DNA of 47,781 nucleotides, from contig JAFNXL010000083.1 in assembly GCA_017379075.1 (NCBI GenBank), forward strand, positions 1 to 47,781, given 5' to 3'. The position numbers were made by a program, and so were the translations under genes. This DNA comes from Bacteroidaceae bacterium. Lineage in GTDB: Bacteria > Bacteroidota > Bacteroidia > Bacteroidales > Bacteroidaceae. The notes beneath the pieces were generated by a model. The model made no database searches and had not been told where the DNA came from. It saw nothing but the letters and a program-made list of their open reading frames with translations. This document shows, in pieces, positions 42,347-47,781 of the stretch. The first letter of the stretch is position 1. Each line of letters begins with the position of its first letter.

Positions 42347-43420
42347 ATGAAGAAAAGAAAAAAGATGGCAGGCCTCCTGCTTGTTCTCTGCTCACTGCTT
42401 TGCGGTTGCAAGAAAGAAATGATATTCCCCGTAGCCAGCGGAAGGCCATACGAGGTGATGGTGGTACTGGACAGCGTGGTGTGGAAACGCCCCGCCGGAC
42501 GTGCGCTCTTCAACGTGCTTGACACCGATGTGCCCGGACTTCCGCAAAGCGAGCGTTCATTCCGCATCTCACAGGTGGAAGAGAAAAATTTCAACCGCTC
42601 GCTCAACATCTTCCGCAACATCATCCGGGTAAACATTGACCCGGCACAATATTCGCAAACCAGAATGAAGTTCATACGCGACAAATATGCGCTGGACCAA
42701 ATTGTGCTGACAATCAACAGCCCCTCGGAAGATGAATTGGAAAAGTTCTGTATCCAATACCGTCAAGACATTGTAGACTTTCTCACCAAGACCGAGATGA
42801 ACCGCCTCATCAAACAACTGCAGAAGGAATACTCCAAGACCACATACGATCTGGCTTGGCAGATGTTCCAGTGCAAGTTCTTTGCTCCCAAGGAACTGAA
42901 GAGCTACAAGAAAGGCGATAATTTCTTCTGGACCAGCAACAACACTGCATCCGGCCTGGAGAATATCTGCATGTACAGTTATCCCTACGAAGGCCCCGAG
43001 ACCTTCAACAAAGAATATATGCTGGCCAAGCGTGACAGCATAATGAAAAAAAACCTGCCTGGCGAAAAGCCCAACATGTACATGGCCACAGACACCTTGT
43101 GTACGGTGGTAAAGCCCATTGTGGTCCATAAGGAGTTTGCCATGGAAGCCCGCGGATTGTGGTACATGGAGAATGATTGCATGGGTGGCCCCTTTGTAAG
43201 CATTAGCAGAGTGGATACGGAAGCCAACAAGGTAATTGTGGTGGAAGGCTTCGTATATGCCCCGGAAAAGATGAAACGCGGACTGATGAGACGCCTTGAA
43301 GGCTCGCTTTATACGTTGGCTCTCCCCCACGAACAGGAGGCCTTCTTCGAGATTGAAGGAAACATTGAAGAGGACAAGGCCGCCGCACAAACGGCAGAAG
43401 GACAGAAAAACGCCAATTAA
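42347..43420 (+). CDS. DUF4837 family lipoprotein
   Basis: 357 aa. Lipoprotein signal with lipid-carrying Cys21 (LLVLCSLLCGC). The conserved start of the mature protein is PVASGRPYEVMVVLD, followed by RALFNVLDTDVPGLPQSE and repeated beta/alpha stretches (NIFRNIIRVNIDPAQYSQTR). The C-terminal part has RGLWYMENDCMGGPFVS and a charged Ala/Glu tail. DUF4837 is Bacteroidetes-specific and of unknown function; it probably sits at the outer or inner membrane. It lies 20 bp after rlmN and 70 bp before pdxA, so probably co-transcribed with them. Confidence 0.85.
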   Translation: MKKRKKMAGLLLVLCSLLCGCKKEMIFPVASGRPYEVMVVLDSVVWKRPAGRALFNVLDTDVPGLPQSERSFRISQVEEKNFNRSLNIFRNIIRVNIDPAQYSQTRMKFIRDKYALDQIVLTINSPSEDELEKFCIQYRQDIVDFLTKTEMNRLIKQLQKEYSKTTYDLAWQMFQCKFFAPKELKSYKKGDNFFWTSNNTASGLENICMYSYPYEGPETFNKEYMLAKRDSIMKKNLPGEKPNMYMATDTLCTVVKPIVVHKEFAMEARGLWYMENDCMGGPFVSISRVDTEANKVIVVEGFVYAPEKMKRGLMRRLEGSLYTLALPHEQEAFFEIEGNIEEDKAAAQTAEGQKNAN

Positions 43421-43490
43421 CACGCCCCTCAACAAGGCCATACCATTCAAGAATACATATTAAATATATATAATAAGGTAATAACATTTT

Positions 43491-44564
43491 ATGGAAAGAA
43501 TTAAAATAGGTATCACACACGGCGACACCAACGGAGTGGGCTACGAAGTGATACTGAAAGCATTTGAAGACCCCACCGTGCTGGAACTTTGCACCCCCAT
43601 TATCTATGGCAGCCCTAAGGTAGCCACCTATCACCGCAAGGCCATGGAACTGGGCACCAGTTTCAACACCGTAGCTTCGGCAGACAAGATTACCGAAGGA
43701 AAACTCAACATGGTGGACACCATCAAAGAGGAAGTCAAAATAGACCTGGGACAGGGCACACAAGAAAGCGGAAAGGCTGCATTGCAAAGCCTTGAAGCCG
43801 CCATTGAGGATTACAAACAGGGATTGATTGACGTGCTGGTTACAGCCCCCATCAACAAACATTGCATCCAGAGCGACGAGTTCCAGTTCCCCGGCCATAC
43901 CGAATACATACAGAACCGCACTGGCGAGGGACAGGAAGCCATGATGATCCTGATGAACAGCATGGTGCGTATTGCCCTGGCCACCACCCATCTGCCCCTG
44001 AGCCAGGTAGCGGGCGCTCTCACACAGGAAGGCATCCTCAACAAACTGCGCATCCTCAACCAGTCGCTCAAGCGCGATTTCACCCTCTCCTCACCCCGTA
44101 TCGCCGTGTTGGGGCTTAATCCCCATGCCGGAGACAATGGCCTCATCGGAAACGAAGAACAGGAAATCATCATTCCCGCAATGCAACAGGCTGAGGAAGA
44201 AGGCATCCACTGCTTCGGTCCCTTCCCTGCCGACGGATTCTTCGGCACAGCGGCCTTCAGACATTACGATGCCGTTTTGGCCATGTATCATGACCAAGGA
44301 CTGGCACCCTTCAAACTGCTGGCCATGGAAGACGGTGTGAACTATACCGCCGGACTTCCTATCGTGCGCACAAGCCCCGACCACGGCACCGCTTACGACA
44401 TTGCCGGAAAGGGAAAGGCAAGCCCATCCTCGTTCCTGCAAGCCATTTATGCGGCCATAGACATCCATCGCAACCGCATAGCCTATGACGAAGCCCATGC
44501 AGACCCTCTGCAGAAACTTTATCACGACAAACGCGAAGACAGACGCCATACACGCATTGAATAG
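43491..44564 (+). CDS. pdxA: 4-hydroxythreonine-4-phosphate dehydrogenase PdxA
   Basis: 357 aa. Typical motifs: IGITHGDTNGVGYEVILKAF at the start, APINKHCIQ, FPGHTEYIQNRTG with a metal-binding His, LGLNPHAGDNGLIGNEE, PADGFFG, AMYHDQGLAPFKLLA and GLPIVRTSPDHGTAYDIAG. It oxidises 4-phosphohydroxy-L-threonine in the DXP-dependent vitamin B6 route, a cytoplasmic NAD enzyme. In the family the first motif is usually GDPxGIGPE; here it reads GDTNGVGYE, a variant I believe is common in Bacteroidetes. 21 bp before the sigma-54 activator. Confidence 0.95.
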   Translation: MERIKIGITHGDTNGVGYEVILKAFEDPTVLELCTPIIYGSPKVATYHRKAMELGTSFNTVASADKITEGKLNMVDTIKEEVKIDLGQGTQESGKAALQSLEAAIEDYKQGLIDVLVTAPINKHCIQSDEFQFPGHTEYIQNRTGEGQEAMMILMNSMVRIALATTHLPLSQVAGALTQEGILNKLRILNQSLKRDFTLSSPRIAVLGLNPHAGDNGLIGNEEQEIIIPAMQQAEEEGIHCFGPFPADGFFGTAAFRHYDAVLAMYHDQGLAPFKLLAMEDGVNYTAGLPIVRTSPDHGTAYDIAGKGKASPSSFLQAIYAAIDIHRNRIAYDEAHADPLQKLYHDKREDRRHTRIE

Positions 44565-44585
44565 CAACAAAGCATCAGCACATCT

Positions 44586-45878
44586 ATGGACATGAACAAC
44601 GTGAAAATGCGCTATGGAATTGTCGGGCAAGACGAACAGCTCTACAAGGCTCTTGACACCGCCATCCAGATAGCCCCCACAGACCTTACCGTCCTCATAC
44701 AGGGCGAAAGTGGTGTGGGAAAGGAGGTTATACCGCGTATCATACACGACTGTAGCAAACGCCGGAACAAACGCTACATAGCCATCAACTGCGGCTCAAT
44801 ACCCGAGGGTACGATTGACAGCGAACTCTTCGGACACGAAAAGGGTTCCTTCACCGGAGCCATAGGCGAGCGCGAAGGTTATTTCGGTGCAGCCAACGGA
44901 GGCACATTATTCCTCGACGAGGTGGGCGAACTGCCCATGAGCACCCAAGCCCGCCTGCTCCGAGTGCTGGAAACCGGCGAATACATCCGTGTGGGAAGCA
45001 GCGAACCTCGCGTAACAGACGTGCGCATCGTTGCCGCCACAAACGTAAATATCCCCAATGCCATACGCGAGGGAAAATTCCGCGAAGATCTCTATTACCG
45101 CCTCTGCACCATCAACATCAAGATGCCCGCCTTGAGAGACCGTGGGCGGGACAGCGTACTTCTGTTCAAGAAATTCACGCTGGACACGGCAGAGAAGTAC
45201 AACATCCCCACCCCTCTGCGGCTTACCCCCGAGGCAGAGGAAGTGATTACCTCATACAAATGGCCGGGCAACGTGCGACAACTTAAAAACGTGGCAGAGC
45301 AAATGAGCATCCTCTGTACGGACAGGATGGTGACTCCGCAGATTCTAGCCGAATACGGAGTGGTACCCAACATGGATGAATCCACCGCTGTGGCCTGCAC
45401 CAAGCAACCCTCGGCACACACCTCACACCGCGACTACGAGAACGAGATAAAGATGCTTGCCAGCGCCGTGCTGGAACTGCGCCACGAGGTAAACGAGCTG
45501 AAAAGCATGCTCCAGCACCCCTCGGAGCAGGAAGAGCCACAAACCGCCCTTGTACCCGCACCCATTCACGCCTCGGCACTGCCAATCATAACCCAGCCCA
45601 TGCCTTCTGAATTGGACGTGGACATGACGCATCCCCATCTGCCCCAGTCCCACTCCGTGAAAAGCCTTCATGCGGAAATACACCCCGAAGAGGACGACAT
45701 ACAGACCGCCGAAGAGATTGTGGAGCACGAGAGTCTCAATCTCATCGAAATGGAAAAACGGCTCATTATGAAAGCTTTGCAACGACACCACTTCCGCCGT
45801 AAGAACGCCGCGGACGAGCTTGGCATCAGCGAACGTACACTATATAGAAAAATCAAAGATTATGGAATTGAAGACTAA
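44586..45878 (+). CDS. Sigma-54-dependent activator without receiver domain
   Basis: 430 aa. The AAA+ domain starts almost at the N-terminus: LIQGESGVGKEVIPRIIH (Walker A), ELFGHEKGSFTGAIGEREGY with GSFTGA (residues 87-92) in place of GAFTGA, GGTLFLDEVGELP (Walker B), RVLETGEYIRVGS, and KWPGNVRQLKNVAEQM. A Pro/Glu-rich linker of about 120 residues leads to a Fis-type helix-turn-helix (HHFRRKNAADELGISERTLY). With no receiver or sensor domain, it may act constitutively or through a partner. It requires RpoN, which is not in this window. Its last 17 bases overlap the lptE-like gene. Start: first or second ATG (44586/44592). Confidence 0.92.
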   Translation: MDMNNVKMRYGIVGQDEQLYKALDTAIQIAPTDLTVLIQGESGVGKEVIPRIIHDCSKRRNKRYIAINCGSIPEGTIDSELFGHEKGSFTGAIGEREGYFGAANGGTLFLDEVGELPMSTQARLLRVLETGEYIRVGSSEPRVTDVRIVAATNVNIPNAIREGKFREDLYYRLCTINIKMPALRDRGRDSVLLFKKFTLDTAEKYNIPTPLRLTPEAEEVITSYKWPGNVRQLKNVAEQMSILCTDRMVTPQILAEYGVVPNMDESTAVACTKQPSAHTSHRDYENEIKMLASAVLELRHEVNELKSMLQHPSEQEEPQTALVPAPIHASALPIITQPMPSELDVDMTHPHLPQSHSVKSLHAEIHPEEDDIQTAEEIVEHESLNLIEMEKRLIMKALQRHHFRRKNAADELGISERTLYRKIKDYGIED

Positions 45879-46404
45879 GGGGAAAAAGATACACAACCTC
45901 GCTAGGCGGTATGCCAACGCACTCCTTCTGGTACTCCTCTGCACTGCATGCAGCGTCAGTTACAAATTTAACGGTGCCAGCATAGACTACGAGAAGACCA
46001 AGACTATCCAGATTGACAACTTCCCCCTGCGCAGCGCCTATGTGTGGGCTCCCATGCAGAGCATCTTCCAGAACAAACTCACCGACCTCTATGCCACCCA
46101 AACCAAGCTCAGGCTGGTAAAGAAGAACGGCGATTTGCAACTTGCCGGCGAAATCACTGGATTCGACCAGTACAACAAGGGAATCTCAAGCGATGGATAT
46201 AGCAGCCAGGTACAGCTCAAGATGACTGTAAACGTGCGCTTTGTAAACAATAAGAACCACAACGAGGACTTCGAAAGACAGTTCTCTGCCACCACCGAGT
46301 ACGACTCCAGCCAACAGCTCACCAGCGTGCAGGAAGACCTCGTCACACAAATGGTTAAGGACATTACCGACCAAATTTTCAACACAACCGTGGCCAACTG
46401 GTAA
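45862..46404 (+). CDS. lptE: LptE-like LPS-assembly lipoprotein
   Basis: 180 aa from the ATG at 45862, which overlaps the end of the sigma-54 gene by 17 nt. A longer frame from 45820 would start inside that gene's coding DNA and add no signal. The lipobox cysteine is Cys30 (VLLCTAC). The mature protein has the family pattern YKFNGASIDYEKTKTIQIDN, FPLRSAYVWAPM, NGDLQLAGEITGFDQYN and VRFVNNKNHNEDF. LptE plugs the LptD barrel that puts LPS in the outer leaflet. The overlap suggests translational coupling. Confidence 0.88.
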   Translation: MELKTKGKKIHNLARRYANALLLVLLCTACSVSYKFNGASIDYEKTKTIQIDNFPLRSAYVWAPMQSIFQNKLTDLYATQTKLRLVKKNGDLQLAGEITGFDQYNKGISSDGYSSQVQLKMTVNVRFVNNKNHNEDFERQFSATTEYDSSQQLTSVQEDLVTQMVKDITDQIFNTTVANW

Positions 46405-46445
46405 CATAGAACAAACGGCTCCCCACAGCCCAAACCCATGCAGAC

Positions 46446-47201
46446 ATGATACATAAGACATCGCTCAAGACCATCATAGAACATCCGGAAACCATGAATG
46501 AGGATACCGTGGCCATGCTCAGAAAGCTGACCGAACGCTATCCCTATTTCCATGCCGCACGCATACTCTACCTCAGAGCGCTGTATCAGACCCAAAGCGT
46601 ACAGTTCGATGCCGAGCTGAGGCATTCCGCCCCACTTGTGCCCAACCGCAACGCCATCTTCCGCCTCATAGAAGAGCATAACTACGTTCCACGCGAGGAA
46701 AAGATGCTCTCCAAGGCCGCCATGAAGCGCGACGAGGAAGAAAGCATGGACATGACCGGAAGCCTCATTGACAACTTCCTCAACAGCCTGCCGAAGGAAG
46801 AGAAGAAGACACGCAAGGTGAAGGCCGACGCCACGGTGGACTACATGGAATACCTCCTGCAGACCGAGCAGGAATTTGCAGACGAAAAAGAGGTTAGCCC
46901 TATGCACGGCGACGATCTCATAGACAACTTCCTCAACCAGCAGGACGAGGGAAGAATTGTACTCCAGGACGTGCCCGATCAAGAACTGCAAAAGCCCGCA
47001 CTAATTACAGAATCATCGGCAGATACGGAAATTTTCACCGAGGCATTGGCACGAATTTACATCAAACAAGGCAAATTTGAACGTGCAATCGAAATTATCC
47101 GGCGATTATCCTTGAAATATCCAAAAAAAAATCGTTACTTTGCAGACCAAATTCGCTTTTTAGAGAAGTTGATAATAAATAATAAAAATAAAAAAGAATA
47201 A
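46446..47201 (+). CDS. TPR-like conserved protein upstream of secG
   Basis: 251 aa, with no signal peptide. The N-terminal helices (TMNEDTVAMLRKLTERYPYF, ARILYLRALYQTQS) and the C-terminal pair (TEALARIYIKQGKFERAIEI, IRRLSLKYPKK) look like tetratricopeptide units. The middle is charged and low in structure, with a repeated short motif: LIDNFLNSLP (about 102) and LIDNFLNQQD (about 158). I recognise it as a Bacteroidetes hypothetical that accompanies lptE and secG. The LIDNFL repeats may be docking motifs; this is inference. 41 bp after lptE and 5 bp before secG. Confidence 0.75.
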   Translation: MIHKTSLKTIIEHPETMNEDTVAMLRKLTERYPYFHAARILYLRALYQTQSVQFDAELRHSAPLVPNRNAIFRLIEEHNYVPREEKMLSKAAMKRDEEESMDMTGSLIDNFLNSLPKEEKKTRKVKADATVDYMEYLLQTEQEFADEKEVSPMHGDDLIDNFLNQQDEGRIVLQDVPDQELQKPALITESSADTEIFTEALARIYIKQGKFERAIEIIRRLSLKYPKKNRYFADQIRFLEKLIINNKNKKE

Positions 47202-47206
47202 AAAAC

Positions 47207-47590
47207 ATGTACACATCAATTGTAATTCTGGTAGTTCTGGCATCAATCCTCATGTGCCTGATCGTCCTGATTCAGGAGTCTAAGGGAGGCGGTCTGTCAG
47301 CAGCCTACTCCAACAACAACCAAATCCTGGGTGCGCCCAAGACAACCAACTTTGTAGAGAAGGCAACTTGGACCCTCGCAGCCTGCATGATTGTGTTGAG
47401 CATCCTCAGCGTGGGCTTCCTGCCCTCAACCCAGAGCAGCGAGTCTGTTATCCTGAAGCAGGCAACTGAGCAGAAGGCTGTAAACCCCAACAACATGCCT
47501 GGCATCACTCAGCCCTCAGCCACCGAGCAGGCTCCCGCCGCTGACGCTCCCGCAGAAGAGCCCAAGGCAGATACCGAAGCCAAGAACTAA
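47207..47590 (+). CDS. secG: Preprotein translocase subunit SecG
   Basis: 127 aa. Two membrane helices: SIVILVVLASILMCLIVLIQ (about 4-23) and ATWTLAACMIVLSILSVGFL (about 51-70), joined by ESKGGGLSAAYSNNNQILG, the SecG signature. The C-terminal 50 residues are an Ala/Pro/Glu tail (ATEQAPAADAPAEEPKADTE), longer than in E. coli SecG and common in this phylum. SecG assists SecYE during export. It starts 5 bp after the TPR-like gene. Confidence 0.93.
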   Translation: MYTSIVILVVLASILMCLIVLIQESKGGGLSAAYSNNNQILGAPKTTNFVEKATWTLAACMIVLSILSVGFLPSTQSSESVILKQATEQKAVNPNNMPGITQPSATEQAPAADAPAEEPKADTEAKN

Positions 47591-47604
47591 AACACAAAAA
47601 CATC

Positions 47605-47781
47605 ATGGAGAACTGCACACTCATAGCAGACAGCGGTTCTACCAAAACAGACTGGATACTCCATTCCAGCAAGCATGGCATCTTTGAATATCACACCACC
47701 GGCATCAATGCGGTAAGAGATAGCGAAGATGCCATGTTTTCTGTCTTGGCCGAACAGCTTATGCCTCAGTTGCCCCCAGCG
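47605..47781 (+). CDS. BadF/BcrA-type N-acetylglucosamine-kinase-like ATPase (5' part)
   Basis: The first 59 codons are in the window. The N-terminal phosphate-1 loop of the ASKHA fold is LIADSGSTKTDWIL, followed by TTGINAVRDSEDAMFSVL with the Asn-containing loop. This group includes GlcNAc kinases and the benzoyl-CoA reductase activators; in Bacteroidetes the sugar-kinase reading is more likely. It begins 14 bp after secG. The gene runs off the right edge. Confidence 0.85.
   Translation, partial: MENCTLIADSGSTKTDWILHSSKHGIFEYHTTGINAVRDSEDAMFSVLAEQLMPQLPPA

Overview
The window looks like a chromosome segment of a Bacteroidales bacterium, most likely Prevotellaceae or a close relative. The reasons are repeated TTTG-N19-21-TAnnTTTG promoters, type IX secretion genes (porU, porV), a BspA-type leucine-rich repeat surface protein, an HU-HIG protein next to a 'smalltalk' micro-protein, a DUF4837 lipoprotein and a Bacteroidetes-type LptE. 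Most of the window is ordinary chromosome. One block, about 13.1-22.9 kb, is accessory.

Layout. 1-2060: a cut-off minus-strand frame, then an HU-like DNA-binding gene and a 33-codon smalltalk gene, set among hairpin elements and runs of degenerate repeats with a strict 7-nt period. 2082-4943: a BspA-like protein of about thirty LRR_5 units. 5327-10912: an operon read leftward, FAH-family hydrolase, porU sortase, porV. 10980-13010: a secreted clan GH-J-like glycosidase.

13158-21642: a type I restriction-modification operon read leftward in the order hsdM, hsdS, DUF4145, DUF4393 (Abi-alpha), RhuM, hsdR. It is preceded by a palindromic promoter and a possible 30-aa leader ORF, and backed by 1.3 kb of AT-rich DNA with strong hairpins and little coding.

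22.9-27.5 kb: the translation genes rplM-rpsI-rpsB-tsf, with a well-formed promoter and a structured leader, and hisS. 27.5-35.3 kb: a divergently transcribed, SbcC-like zinc-hook coiled-coil protein without ATPase heads, convergent with recQ, followed by a small AraC-type regulator, an AlkD-like HEAT protein, a Fur-family regulator and purA. 35.6-41.1 kb: a leftward carbohydrate block with a secreted thioredoxin-like protein, a GH29 fucosidase and two tandem Gfo/Idh/MocA (GH109-like) enzymes. 41.3-47.8 kb: a rightward housekeeping run, rlmN, a DUF4837 lipoprotein, pdxA, a receiver-less sigma-54 activator, lptE, a TPR-like protein, secG and the start of a BadF/BcrA-type sugar kinase.

The strongest candidates for something undescribed are (a) the three accessory genes placed between hsdS and hsdR, with the palindromic promoter and mini-ORF in front; (b) the head-less zinc-hook protein; and (c) the 7-nt phased repeats around the HU/smalltalk pair. 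Functions come from reading motifs by eye; no database search was run.
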